From Clostridia bacterium (GTDB taxonomy: Bacteria > Bacillota > Clostridia > Christensenellales > Borkfalkiaceae), in the NCBI GenBank assembly GCA_017886895.1, contig JAGHJD010000014.1:1-49129 (forward strand): a stretch of DNA of 49,129 nt. Direction: 5' to 3'. Positions 1-8,531 of this stretch are shown piece after piece (within the stretch, counting starts at the first letter, position 1; each line of letters opens with the position of its first letter). The notes below the pieces were generated by a model. It saw only the letters and a list, made by a program, of their open reading frames with translations. It made no database searches and was not told the origin of the DNA. The position numbers and the translations under genes are program-made.

Positions 1-172
1 AAAATCTCGGGCGTAGCCCTGCGATTTTCGGGGTGCCCCTTGTTTAGGGCACACCATTATAAGAGCGCGCCGCATTCACTCTTTCCGAAATTGAGCCGCA
101 GGTATGCGGCAAATTGGGTGCGCTTTCCGAAAAACGTGGTTTTCGGACGCGCAGTTGGATTATTCTTGTGTC
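1..172 (-). repeat. Dispersed intergenic element, copy A
   Basis: Read on the minus strand, two blocks match the + strand at 29712-29890. One block holds TGCGCGTCCGAAAACCACG followed by TTTTCGG. The other holds GTGAATGCG followed by TATAATGGTGTGCCC. The sequence between the blocks differs in the two places. No convincing reading frame runs through it. The TATAATGG block could act as an outward -10 element, but that is inference. Confidence 0.6.
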
Positions 173-760
173 ATCCTGAGCGAAACGAAGTGAAGTCGAA
201 GGATCTCTATTTAATTTTGTCAATATTTCCATAGAGATCCCTCGGCTACGCTCGGGATGACACGGAGCAGCTATTGTGTCACCCTGAGCGGAAAGGCAAC
301 GCAGTTGCCTTGAAGTCGAACGGGTCTGAGCAATTTCACACGATAGCCATATGCAGTCTGTGTTGCCGATTGACTGCATACAGCTTTCAATACATTCAGC
401 TCAGATCCCTCGGCTGCGCTCGGGATGACACGGAGACGATAATTCCATAGAGATCCCTCGCAAGGCTCGGGATGACAGAGGCTGCTCCCTCTCGCAAGGC
501 TCGGGATGACAGAGGCTGCTCCCTCTCGCAAAGCTCGGGATGACACAGAGACGATAATTCCATAGAGATCCCTCGCAAGGCTCGGGATGACACGGAGCAG
601 CTATTGTGTCACCCTGAGCGGAAAGGCAACGCAGTTGCCTTGAAGTCGAACGGGTCTGAGCAATTTCACACAATAGCCATATGCAGTCTGTGTTGCCGAT
701 TGACTGCATACAGCTTTCAACACATTCAGCTCAGATCCCTCGGCTGCGCTCGGGATGACA
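165..760. repeat. REP-like palindrome array with a 180-bp duplication
   Basis: The region is built from palindromic pieces of the type CATCCTGAGCGAAACGAAG with a GGATCTC end, and their inverted partners CCTCGGCTGCGCTCGGGATG. Bases 251-430 and 581-760 are direct copies of 180 bp that I could distinguish at only two positions. Between them a 34-bp unit starting CAAGGCTCGGGATGACAG is repeated in tandem (461-494, 495-528, partial 529-550). Short frames here give low-complexity peptides rich in HPER or SRAL and are not genes. Confidence 0.8.
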
Positions 761-957
761 GCCGACACCCTAACAAACATAAATCAACAGCAGGCACATT
801 CCCCCACAAACGAAAAAAAGGCAGGCTCACGCCCCACACATAAACACAAAAAACGGCAGGCTCGCTCCCGCAAACGAAAAAAAGCGCAACATCTCCAACA
901 AAACCCAAACGCCCCGCGCGGCTGTTGCCGCGCGGGGCGCAAACATAAACTTTTTTC
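760..957. other. Intergenic stretch without genes
   Basis: The stretch is A- and C-rich with scattered GGCAGGCTC motifs and no supported gene. It ends in the terminator of the MreB-like gene. Confidence 0.5.
911..938 (-). terminator. Terminator of the maf-mreB-like unit
   Basis: A perfect 12-bp GC stem (911-922 with 927-938, loop TGTT) lies just past the MreB-like stop codon. On the minus strand a T-rich run (GTTTGGGTTTTGTT) follows. Confidence 0.7.
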
Positions 958-1956
958 TCACCCTTCCACGCGCACGGCGTCGAGGACTTCTTCGTCGCCG
1001 ATCGTCCTGCCTCCGCCGAGCACGACCGCCATCTGCGGCTCGTCCGCGAGGTTCACGTCCATCTGCAGCGCGTGCGAAAAATAGTCGTCCATGCCGATGA
1101 TGCGCGCGGTGCCGCCCGAAAGGCTGATGCCGTTGTGCCAGATGACCGCGGAGACCTCCGCAGGGAGCTTTGCAATGACCATGCTTGTATATTCGATGAC
1201 TTTATCCGCAAACAGTTTCAGGCAGCCGTACACATCCGCTGAGGAGACGGCGACCGAGCGCGGCCGCCCGCTCTGAATGTCCCTGCCGTTGACGATCATG
1301 CTCTCGTTGTCCGTCTCGTACAGGCTGCCGACCGTCATCTTCAGCTTTTCACTGGTCTGCAGCCCGATCTTCAGCCCGAACTGTTCCGCGACGCAGTCTA
1401 TGATCTGGCTGTCGATATTGCCGCCGCCGATATTCAGCCCGATGCCCGCGATCACGCCGTCCAGCGAGAACGCCGCAATATTCGTATTCCCGCCGCCCAT
1501 ATCCACGACAAAAGCGGGTTCCGTTTCGCTCAGCGGCATGTTCTGCCCCAATGAGGAGAGGAACGGCACTTCCACGAAATGCACCGTGCGGATGCCGCAT
1601 GCCGCGGCGAGCGCGCGGTATTTTTCGATGAGTCCGCTCTGCACGCCGATGGGCACGGAAAAAAGAACCTCCGCCCTGCGCGCGCGGGAACGCGTCACGC
1701 CGATCTTCTCCAGAAAATAGGAGAGCATGACCGCCGCCATTTCGCCGTTCACGATGTCCGCCTCAAAGACGGGGAACACGATGGTCGTGAATTCCGCCGT
1801 CTTGCCGATCAGCCGCTTTGCCTCTTCGCCGATCGCCTTTACGCCGCCGTGCGCGGTGGAGACAGCGACGCAGCTCGGCTCCGCAAGCACAACGCCGCTG
1901 CCGATCTTAAAAATTTTTGTGACCGAAGATCCTAAGTCTATCGCCAATTTCATCAT
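958..1956 (-). CDS. MreB-like actin-family protein
   Basis: A 332-residue actin/Hsp70-fold ATPase of the MreB/Mbl group, expected to polymerise under the membrane and guide cell-wall synthesis. The phosphate-1 loop is at the N-terminus (AIDLGSSVTK). The phosphate-2 signature DMGGGNTNIAAFSLDG sits mid-protein, followed by the MreB-typical GGGNIDSQI stretch and a SLSGGTARI adenosine motif near the C-terminus. The ATG at 1956 overlaps the maf stop (ATGA), which favours this start over the second ATG three bases on. It is cotranscribed with maf, a common neighbour of mre genes, but mreC and mreD are absent, so this may be a paralogue. Family is clear; the exact role is inferred. Confidence 0.85.
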   Translation of the reverse strand: MMKLAIDLGSSVTKIFKIGSGVVLAEPSCVAVSTAHGGVKAIGEEAKRLIGKTAEFTTIVFPVFEADIVNGEMAAVMLSYFLEKIGVTRSRARRAEVLFSVPIGVQSGLIEKYRALAAACGIRTVHFVEVPFLSSLGQNMPLSETEPAFVVDMGGGNTNIAAFSLDGVIAGIGLNIGGGNIDSQIIDCVAEQFGLKIGLQTSEKLKMTVGSLYETDNESMIVNGRDIQSGRPRSVAVSSADVYGCLKLFADKVIEYTSMVIAKLPAEVSAVIWHNGISLSGGTARIIGMDDYFSHALQMDVNLADEPQMAVVLGGGRTIGDEEVLDAVRVEG

Positions 1957-2513
1957 ACAAGTACACCGATCTCTTGAAATGCCCGCGCGATCTCCTCCTG
2001 CGGGAGCCCTATCACGTTCGTCAGGCTGCCGCGATAACGCAGAACGGGCGAAGGCTCGTCCTGAATGCCGTAACTCCCCGCCTTGTCGAGCGGGTTTCCG
2101 CTCGCGACATACGCGGCGATAAACGCCGTATCCAGCTCTCTGAACGTCACCTCCGTCCTGCATACGCCGCAGCGCCCGCCCTTCGGCGAAAGGAGGCACC
2201 AGCCCGTATAGACGGCGTGTTCTCTGCCCGAAAGCAGAGAGAGCGTCGCCGCCGCGTCGGCGGCGTCCTTCGGCTTGCCGAGCGCCCGTCCTTCAAACCA
2301 GACGACGGTATCGGCAGCAAGCACCGCAGCATCCGGAAAGCGCGACGCGACCTCTTCCGCCTTTCTCCGCGCAAGCAGCAAAGTCAGCTCTTCGGGAGCA
2401 GGCTCCCCTTCGACCTCCTCGCCGCACCGCGCAGGTTCCACCGAAAAGACGGGACAGATGCGCGAGAGGATCTCCTTTCTGCGCGGAGACGCGCTTGCAA
2501 GTATCACACGCAT
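1953..2513 (-). CDS. maf: Maf family nucleotide pyrophosphatase
   Basis: A cytosolic house-cleaning enzyme that hydrolyses non-canonical or excess nucleoside triphosphates (dTTP/UTP or modified bases) to monophosphates. The 186-residue length is typical. The N-terminal substrate motif ILASASPRRKEIL is intact, as are AADTVVWFEG (catalytic Asp) and the SYGIQDEPSPV loop near the C-terminus. The gene is translationally coupled to the MreB-like gene downstream. A strong terminator of the preceding ppx gene lies just upstream, so maf probably has its own promoter, although I see no clear one. Confidence 0.93.
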   Translation of the reverse strand: MRVILASASPRRKEILSRICPVFSVEPARCGEEVEGEPAPEELTLLLARRKAEEVASRFPDAAVLAADTVVWFEGRALGKPKDAADAAATLSLLSGREHAVYTGWCLLSPKGGRCGVCRTEVTFRELDTAFIAAYVASGNPLDKAGSYGIQDEPSPVLRYRGSLTNVIGLPQEEIARAFQEIGVLV

Positions 2514-2530
2514 TGCCTGTTTCCCAAAAA

Positions 2531-2554
2531 TAGCCGCAAGAAGTTTGCGGCTAT
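2531..2554 (-). terminator. Terminator of ppx
   Basis: The stem TAGCCGCAA / TTGCGGCTA is followed on the minus strand by TTTTT. It stands between the ppx stop and maf. Confidence 0.85.
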
Positions 2555-2572
2555 CCCTGTCTGTTCAATCAA

Positions 2573-4087
2573 TTAAAGGATCTCGAGATTTTTGCGGAAG
2601 GACTTACGGAACTCTCCGTTCGCAGCCATCGCGTCGCGGATCTCCAGCGTGGCATCCCCTTCCACCTCCGTCTTCATGATGACGGAATCGCCGAGCACGT
2701 CGCAGTTGATGCCCCTGATCGTGCCCGCGCAGCCGCGGTCGAGGCTCTCCGCGATGCGGAGCATCACGCCGAGCTTGCGCACGGCATCGAGATCTTCTTC
2801 CAGCACGATGTCCTTATACTTGACCCAATCGGCAAGCGAAATGTCTTCTTTTTTATGACACCCCGCCACGAACGCCGCCAGCACGACCTCGCGGTGCGTG
2901 ATGCCGTACAGCGTGGAGTTGAGGATCATATAGCAACTGTGTTTCTGATGATTGTAGAACTTGATGCGGTTGCCGCAATCGTGCAGCGTCGCCGCGACCT
3001 TTAAGATTTTCAGATACTGGCGCGGGAACTTGTGCAATACGCGAAGCTGTTTGAAGAGCTGCACCGAGAGGTTCACCACGTGCTCGACGTGCTTTTCGTC
3101 GCACTCGTAATAGCGCACCAGCCCGCTGAGGCTGTACCCGAGAATATCCGAGATCGGCTTTTCGAGGGTGACGGGCATCGCTTGGTTGAACATGATCCCC
3201 TCGCGCAGCCCCATGCCGCTGATCGTGAAGTTGTCGAACTTCATATAGCGCGTGAACGCTTTGACGACGGCGAGCGCCGCAGGCAGAATGTCCGCGCGCG
3301 CAGAGGAGATGCCCTTGATCTTCTTCTTGCGGTCGAGGTCGAGCACCTTGATCATGTCATAGATCGAATCGAAATCTTCGATCGGGATATTATAGTTGTG
3401 CACGGTATCGAGCGGATACTTGCGCACCATTTTGCTGATTTTGAAAATGTTGCGGAAAGAGCCGCCCACGCCGATCATCTGCACGTCGGGGTCGACGTCT
3501 TTGAGCCACTCGAGCGAAGAGAGCTGTTCGGTAAAGAACTCCTCTATCTTCTCCGCCTGCGCCTCGGGCGAGAGCCCGTCGTTTTTGAAAAGGTCTGTGA
3601 GCGTGACCGCGCCGAAGGGCAGCGCAACGCACCCCAGCATGTTCCTGCGGTTGTAATAGATGATCTTCGTGCTGCCGCCGCCGATCTCGAGGATGATCCC
3701 CTTGGGGATGTCCATCGAATTGATCACGCCGCGGTAGACGAGCGTCGCCTCTTCCTCTTCGCTGAGCACCTTGACCTTGATGCCGCAGGTCGCCTGGATC
3801 TCGTCCAGAAAACTGCGCTGGTTCTTCGCCCTGCGTACCGCCGCCGTCGCCACGGCGATGATCCTGTCAACACGGCTCGCGTCGCAGAGCTTTTTGAACA
3901 TTTTCAGCGTTTTGATCGTTTCGGCAACGCGCTGCGGCTTCAAAAAGCCGTCGCGCTCCATATCCTGCCCGAGCCGTACGCTCTCCTTGAGTTCATCCAC
4001 GACCATAAAATGCCCCTCGCCGAAGAGTTCGACGATGACAAGACGTGCCGAATTCGAGCCCAAATCGATGATGCCGATCTTTTCCAC
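2573..4087 (-). CDS. ppx: Ppx/GppA exopolyphosphatase with HD domain
   Basis: A 504-residue phosphatase of the sugar-kinase/Hsp70 fold that removes phosphate from inorganic polyphosphate or from pppGpp. The N-terminal Ppx/GppA domain shows IIDLGSNSARLVI and ILEIGGGSTKIIYY. The C-terminal third is an HD-type helical domain (LHDCGNRIKFYNHQKHS), as in long Ppx proteins. Translation starts at GTG 4087, preceded by GAGGTG eight bases upstream. The gene is monocistronic, with a promoter at about 4192-4220 and a terminator at 2531-2554. Whether polyphosphate or pppGpp is the main substrate cannot be told from sequence. Confidence 0.9.
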   Translation of the reverse strand: MEKIGIIDLGSNSARLVIVELFGEGHFMVVDELKESVRLGQDMERDGFLKPQRVAETIKTLKMFKKLCDASRVDRIIAVATAAVRRAKNQRSFLDEIQATCGIKVKVLSEEEEATLVYRGVINSMDIPKGIILEIGGGSTKIIYYNRRNMLGCVALPFGAVTLTDLFKNDGLSPEAQAEKIEEFFTEQLSSLEWLKDVDPDVQMIGVGGSFRNIFKISKMVRKYPLDTVHNYNIPIEDFDSIYDMIKVLDLDRKKKIKGISSARADILPAALAVVKAFTRYMKFDNFTISGMGLREGIMFNQAMPVTLEKPISDILGYSLSGLVRYYECDEKHVEHVVNLSVQLFKQLRVLHKFPRQYLKILKVAATLHDCGNRIKFYNHQKHSCYMILNSTLYGITHREVVLAAFVAGCHKKEDISLADWVKYKDIVLEEDLDAVRKLGVMLRIAESLDRGCAGTIRGINCDVLGDSVIMKTEVEGDATLEIRDAMAANGEFRKSFRKNLEIL

Positions 4088-4191
4088 TGTGCCACCTCAG
4101 ATGTCCGTTACGATAATGTTTACCCTCGGGTCCCGTCCTTTATCCGTATCTCTCACAGAAAAAATTGCTATGACCCAAATTAATCAGGTAC

Positions 4192-4220
4192 ATTATACCA
4201 TTGAATCGGCGGTTTGTATA
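4192..4220 (-). promoter_or_regulatory. Promoter of ppx
   Basis: TATACA (-35), 17-nt spacer and a perfect TATAAT (-10) on the minus strand, about 105 nt before the GTG start. Confidence 0.6.
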
Positions 4221-4354
4221 GAGTCTTTTTAAAAATTTGTGCAAAAATTTTTTGTGTTTTTTGCGAAAACCGCCGATTTGTCCGCATGAAACAACCGTTT
4301 TGAAAATTATTAACTTTTTTTATAATTTTATGCACAAATTTTGCCTGTTTTTGC
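4221..4354. other. AT-rich spacer between ppx and the rnf operon
   Basis: A strongly AT-rich intergenic stretch with runs of A and T. Copies of GGCGGTTT and AAACCGCC face each other across it. I see no gene. Only the ppx promoter and the rnf terminator flank it. Confidence 0.4.
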
Positions 4355-4386
4355 AAAAAACAGGGTGTGCAAAGTGCACAACCCCG
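4355..4386 (-). terminator. Terminator of the rnf operon
   Basis: On the minus strand a ten-pair stem with one bulged T (CGGGGTTGTGC / GCACACCCTG, loop ACTTT or shorter) is followed by TTTTTT, about 35 nt after the rnfB stop. Confidence 0.8.
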
Positions 4387-4420
4387 TTTTCGGCACGCCC
4401 CTATTTCCGCCCGCTGTAGC

Positions 4421-5215
4421 CTACATTTTCGCGATGCACTTGCGCGGGCAGACCGCCGCGCACTTTCCGCAGCCGACGCATTTGCCGTAATCGATCTCGG
4501 GGAGAGAATTTTTCATCTCTATGGCGCCGACGGGGCAGTTTTTCGCGCACAGCCCGCAGCCGATACAGCCGCGGGTGCACAGCTCGGTAACTTCCTTCCC
4601 CTTCCCGTGGTTGGAACAGGCGATATACACCCTCGCGCTCCGCGGCACCCGCCCGATGATCCCCTTCGGGCAGTTGGAGATGCAGACGCCGCAGGAGACG
4701 CATTTATTCTTATCCACGACCGCATAGCCGCCGTCGCCCACGTCGATCGCGCCGTACGCGCATGTGTCCGCGCACGTCCTCTTGCCGATGCACCCGACGG
4801 GGCACGCCTTGACCCCGCCCGCGAGCAGTTCGCAGGCGGCGCAGTTTCCGTAGCCCTGATAGTCGTACTTGTTGTAACAGCCGTTCCCGCCGCTGCAGTG
4901 CACGACGGCAACGGTATCCTCTCCCGCGTCGCCGCCGCCCAGAAGTTCGGCGATCTGCTGTTTCTTCGCTGCGGGCGTCGCCTTGCAGTCCGAAAGTTTT
5001 GCCTCGCCCTTTACGAGCGCGGCTGCAAACTGCGCGCAGCCCGCGTACCCGCACCCGCCGCAGTTGGAATTTGCAAGCAGCTTTTCCACCTGTTCGGCGC
5101 GCTCGTCCTTTTTGACCGCCAGCGCGTTGGAGACGACGACCAGAATCACCCCGAACACGACCGCTAGCGCGAGCATGATGCCGCCCGCAAGCAGGATCGA
5201 TTCAACCGTACTCAT
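4421..5215 (-). CDS. rnfB: Rnf complex subunit B, polyferredoxin
   Basis: The electron-entry subunit of the Rnf complex; it accepts electrons from ferredoxin. The N-terminus is one membrane helix (about residues 5-30). The CGGCGYAGC cluster motif follows and then several 4Fe-4S motifs, including CVSCGVCISNCPKG, CIGCGLCAKNCPVG and CVGCGKCAAVCPRKC. The 264-residue length fits the clostridial type. It is the last gene of the operon, 6 nt after rnfA, and is followed by the operon terminator. Confidence 0.95.
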   Translation of the reverse strand: MSTVESILLAGGIMLALAVVFGVILVVVSNALAVKKDERAEQVEKLLANSNCGGCGYAGCAQFAAALVKGEAKLSDCKATPAAKKQQIAELLGGGDAGEDTVAVVHCSGGNGCYNKYDYQGYGNCAACELLAGGVKACPVGCIGKRTCADTCAYGAIDVGDGGYAVVDKNKCVSCGVCISNCPKGIIGRVPRSARVYIACSNHGKGKEVTELCTRGCIGCGLCAKNCPVGAIEMKNSLPEIDYGKCVGCGKCAAVCPRKCIAKM

Positions 5216-5221
5216 AGCCGT

Positions 5222-5836
5222 TCACCCCGCCAGAATGCCCGCAAAGCCCGCGAACGCCATTGCCATGAGCGCCGCCGTGATCAGCGTGATGGGAAACCCC
5301 TTGAAACACTTGGGAATATCCGCTTTGTCCGTCTTGAACCGCACGCCCGCAAGGAGTACGATCGCGAGCAAAAACCCGATGCCCGTCGCGACGGAGAAAC
5401 AGAAGGTGTACAAAAAGCTGTAGCTCTGGTACACGACCGCACTGTTTGCCGCGCCGAGGATGGCGCAGTTCGTCGTGATCAGCGGCAGATAGATGCCCAG
5501 CGCGCTGTACAGCGTCGGGGAAAAGCGCTTTAAAACGATCTCCAGCACCTGTACGAGGCTCGCGATCACGAGGATGAACGCCATCGTATAGAGATAGTCG
5601 AGCTCCAGCGGCAGCAGGATGAAGTTGTAGACCAACCAGCAGAACACCGAGGAGACCGCCAGCACGAAGATGACGGCAAACCCCATGCCGACCGCGCTCG
5701 ACATCTTTTTGGAGACGCCGAGGAAGGGGCAGATGCCCTGGTACTGCGAGAGCACGATATTGTTGGAAATGACGGCGGAAAACATGACCGCAACGATGGA
5801 TACGGTTGCGCCCGCCGCGCCGACGGATACGATCAT
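5222..5836 (-). CDS. rnfA: Rnf complex subunit A
   Basis: An integral membrane subunit (204 residues, about six helices) homologous to RnfE and NqrE; with RnfE it forms the core that holds a membrane-embedded iron-sulfur centre. The family motifs NNIVLSQYQGICPFLGVSK and PLITTNCAILGAAN carry the conserved half-motif cysteines. The start ATG 5836 overlaps the rnfE stop (ATGA); a longer upstream reading frame is non-family sequence and was trimmed. Confidence 0.95.
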   Translation of the reverse strand: MIVSVGAAGATVSIVAVMFSAVISNNIVLSQYQGICPFLGVSKKMSSAVGMGFAVIFVLAVSSVFCWLVYNFILLPLELDYLYTMAFILVIASLVQVLEIVLKRFSPTLYSALGIYLPLITTNCAILGAANSAVVYQSYSFLYTFCFSVATGIGFLLAIVLLAGVRFKTDKADIPKCFKGFPITLITAALMAMAFAGFAGILAG

Positions 5837-6492
5837 TTCGCCGCCTCCTCCGCCGCCCGAGCAAGCGGCAGCGCCTTCTCCGCGCGCTTTGCGCGCGCGT
5901 TCCACTTCTGCACGAGGAAATTGAACAGCGCCATCATGCACCCGAACACGATGAACCCGAAGATATTCGCCGCAGTCGCGTCCATCGCGGGGAACCCGGG
6001 GATGGCAAACCCCGCAAACGCGCCGCCCGCGAGGAACTCGCGCACAATGCCGATGATGCACAGCGCGCAGGTGAACCCCAGCCCCATCGAGACACCGTCG
6101 AGCATGCTGTACAGCGGCTTGTTGCAGGAGGCGTAGCTCTCCGCGCGCGCCAGAATGATGCAGTTGACGACGATCAGGTCGATAAACGTGCCGATCGAAG
6201 TGTACAGATCGGGCATAAAGCGGTTCATGACCTGCCGCACGATGATGACGAACGTCGAAATGATGACGATATAGCAGGGAATGCGCACCCTGTCCGGTAT
6301 CGCCTTCCGCAAAAGGCTGATGAACAGGTTGGAGAAAATGAGCACAAACATCGTCGCCACGCCCATCGCGAACGCGTTGAACAGGCTCGTCGTCGTCGCG
6401 ATCGTGGGGCAGGTGCCCAGAACGAGCACGAACGTCGGGTTGTTGCGGAGCAGCCCGTCGAGCATCGTATCCTTGATCTTCGCTTTATCCAT
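5833..6492 (-). CDS. rnfE: Rnf complex subunit E
   Basis: A membrane subunit paralogous to RnfA, 219 residues with about six helices. Conserved stretches are NPTFVLVLGTCPTIATTTS and IDLIVVNCIILARAES. The two cysteine-bearing half motifs (GTCP and NCI) match those of RnfA. Start ATG 6492 has GGAGG ten bases upstream, overlapping the end of rnfG by 8 nt. A further ATG 15 nt upstream lacks a ribosome site. Confidence 0.94.
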   Translation of the reverse strand: MDKAKIKDTMLDGLLRNNPTFVLVLGTCPTIATTTSLFNAFAMGVATMFVLIFSNLFISLLRKAIPDRVRIPCYIVIISTFVIIVRQVMNRFMPDLYTSIGTFIDLIVVNCIILARAESYASCNKPLYSMLDGVSMGLGFTCALCIIGIVREFLAGGAFAGFAIPGFPAMDATAANIFGFIVFGCMMALFNFLVQKWNARAKRAEKALPLARAAEEAAK

Positions 6493-7078
6493 TTGCCGCC
6501 TCCGCAAGATACAGTTCGTAGTACTTCGCCGCCGCGCCGACCGCGGCGGTCACGGCGTTCGAGCTGCGCGTCGCGCCCGAAACATAGTCTGTCCCCGACC
6601 CGTCCAGAAGTTCGGAAACGGGCACGTTCAGAAACTGCGCGTAAAAGGTATCGCTGCCCGCAAGGCTGTCCATGAACGTCTCGGAATTCTCCCCTGCCAC
6701 GATCTTATAGATCATGCCGCCGCGGATGTAGACGTACATCTGCACGTCGCCGCCGTAGCCGCCCGAACCCGAGACGCAGAAGGCGTGCACGGTGCCGTCG
6801 TCGGAGAGCCCGTAGTATTCGATCTCCGCCGTGACCGTGCGCGTGCCGCCGCTTGAGCTGACCGTGGCAGTGAAGGCGGTCTCGCGCCCCTCCGTGTCGT
6901 CCTCTTCGGGGACGGTAAAGGAAAACCCCGTATCTGCGGCGAATTTCGCATACGCCTCCGTGCGCGGGTCCACCCACGTCAGCGCGTTCACTGCGCCGAG
7001 CAGCACCCCGCAGACGAGCGCGATGACGGCAAGCACGCCGATGCTCTGGAAGATCGCCCTTTTCTTCGCCCTATCCAT
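6485..7078 (-). CDS. rnfG: Rnf complex subunit G, covalent flavoprotein
   Basis: An extracytoplasmic FMN-binding subunit anchored by one N-terminal helix (residues 10-33). The FMN_bind domain ends in YVSGATRSSNAV; Thr170 of SGAT is the expected site of covalent FMN attachment, which needs an ApbE-type transferase not present in this window. The 197-residue length is usual. It overlaps rnfD by 8 nt. Confidence 0.93.
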   Translation of the reverse strand: MDRAKKRAIFQSIGVLAVIALVCGVLLGAVNALTWVDPRTEAYAKFAADTGFSFTVPEEDDTEGRETAFTATVSSSGGTRTVTAEIEYYGLSDDGTVHAFCVSGSGGYGGDVQMYVYIRGGMIYKIVAGENSETFMDSLAGSDTFYAQFLNVPVSELLDGSGTDYVSGATRSSNAVTAAVGAAAKYYELYLAEAANG

Positions 7079-8531
7079 TGCCTGCCTCCGCCCGTTCCAT
7101 CACTTCAAAACACTCGAGCACCATCGCTCTGAGCGCGGTGTTCGTGACCGTCGCCGACGAAGTGCCGTCCGTGGGCGCCTCTTCGGGATCGGTAAGATCG
7201 GTCAGCCCCGCGATCTCCGCCTCCGTTTTCCCGACGAAGAACTCCAGATACGCCTCATAGCCCATCGTGCTCTGCTGTACGGGCACGATCGTGCTCACCC
7301 TGCCCGTCTCGGGGTCGATCGTCACGGTATAGGCGAGCTCCTGCGTATAATCGTACTCGGCGAGATACGCCCCGCCCGTCACTTCAAAGACATAGCTGCC
7401 GCTCTCGTCCTGCGTGTAACTCTGCACGTAGACGGGCTCGAACGGCTCCTCGCGCGTCGCGAGCACGGGGACGGCGACGGCGAGCGAGAGCGCCATCGCC
7501 AGGCAGAGCGCGCGCATCGTCCACTTCATGATCTCGGGTCTCGGCTTGCCGCGTTTGGTCAGTTCGCCGAACCGCACGGGCAGGATATACTTGTCCATGA
7601 GCGGCACGAGCAGGTTCATGATGAGGATCGCGAGAGACACGCCCTCGGGATACGTCCCGAACGCGCGGATGAGCATGGTGACGATCCCCAGCCCGATGCC
7701 GTATAAGATGCGGTTATATCTCCACTTGGGGGAAGTCGCATAGTCCGTCGCCATGAACACGGCGCCGAACAGCAGCCCGCCCGAGAGGAGCTGCAATAAA
7801 ATTTCGCCCGCATCGCCGTAGCAGATGAGCGCCATCACCGCCGCGGTGAGCAGGAACGAGAGCGGAATGCGCCAGTCGATGACCCGCCGCACGGTGAGAT
7901 AGACGAACCCCGCGGCGCTCGCGGGCACGCACGTCTCCCCTATGCTGCCGCCCGTATAGCCGAACAGGAGCTGCAGCACCTGCCCCCAATAGCCGCGCAC
8001 GCCGAGGAAACTGTCCGCAAACGCCGCCGCGCCGCCGCCGAGATAGGTGGCGGAAGTGGTGCCGTCCACCGCGAGGAAGTTCCCCGATATGTCCGCGCCG
8101 ATCCAGCTCGTCATCACGCCGCTGTACGCGAGCAGCAGAAACACGCGCGCCGTCGCGGCGGGGTTGGCAAAATTCTTGCCCAGCCCGCCGAAGAGCATCT
8201 TCACGATGACGATCGCGAACACGCCGCCGATGACCGGGATATACCACGGCGCGCGCGGGGGCAGATTCAGCCCCAAGATCAGCCCCGTGACGAGCGCCGA
8301 AAAGTCGAAGGTGAACGGCTTTCTGCGGATGAGGTTGCAGAGCTGTTCGGACGCGAAACAGGTCGCCATGCAGATGACGACGAGCAGCAGCGCCCACAGC
8401 CCGTAGAACACGACGCCCGCGGCGAGGCAGGGCGCGAGTGCGATGAGCACGTCGAGCATCAGGCGGCGGGTCGTGTCCTTCCCCGTCTTGTGCGGAGAGG
8501 CGGATACTTTGTAAGCGGAGATCTGTGCCAT
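7071..8531 (-). CDS. rnfD: Rnf complex subunit D with C-terminal extension
   Basis: The RnfD/NqrB-type membrane subunit that takes part in ion translocation and carries a covalent FMN. Residues 1-335 are a normal RnfD: multiple helices, GTTSATYLGG (likely flavinylated Thr162), and FMATDYATSPK. Unusually, the protein runs on to 486 residues. An extra helix (about 337-358) is followed by a roughly 120-residue soluble domain that looks like an RnfG-type FMN_bind fold and ends in SSATVTNTALRAMV. Start ATG 8531 overlaps the rnfC stop by one base. Subunit identity is certain; the nature of the extension is inferred from pattern. Confidence 0.93.
   Translation of the reverse strand: MAQISAYKVSASPHKTGKDTTRRLMLDVLIALAPCLAAGVVFYGLWALLLVVICMATCFASEQLCNLIRRKPFTFDFSALVTGLILGLNLPPRAPWYIPVIGGVFAIVIVKMLFGGLGKNFANPAATARVFLLLAYSGVMTSWIGADISGNFLAVDGTTSATYLGGGAAAFADSFLGVRGYWGQVLQLLFGYTGGSIGETCVPASAAGFVYLTVRRVIDWRIPLSFLLTAAVMALICYGDAGEILLQLLSGGLLFGAVFMATDYATSPKWRYNRILYGIGLGIVTMLIRAFGTYPEGVSLAILIMNLLVPLMDKYILPVRFGELTKRGKPRPEIMKWTMRALCLAMALSLAVAVPVLATREEPFEPVYVQSYTQDESGSYVFEVTGGAYLAEYDYTQELAYTVTIDPETGRVSTIVPVQQSTMGYEAYLEFFVGKTEAEIAGLTDLTDPEEAPTDGTSSATVTNTALRAMVLECFEVMERAEAGNG

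Noticed and set aside
44..709. Several overlapping frames with CHPERSRG or SRALREG peptides
   Set aside because: They are translations of REP-like palindromes, a well-known source of false genes.
4237..4419. 60-codon + strand frame in the AT-rich gap before rnfB
   Set aside because: Composition follows the AT-rich spacer, there is no ribosome site, and it runs through the rnf terminator hairpin.
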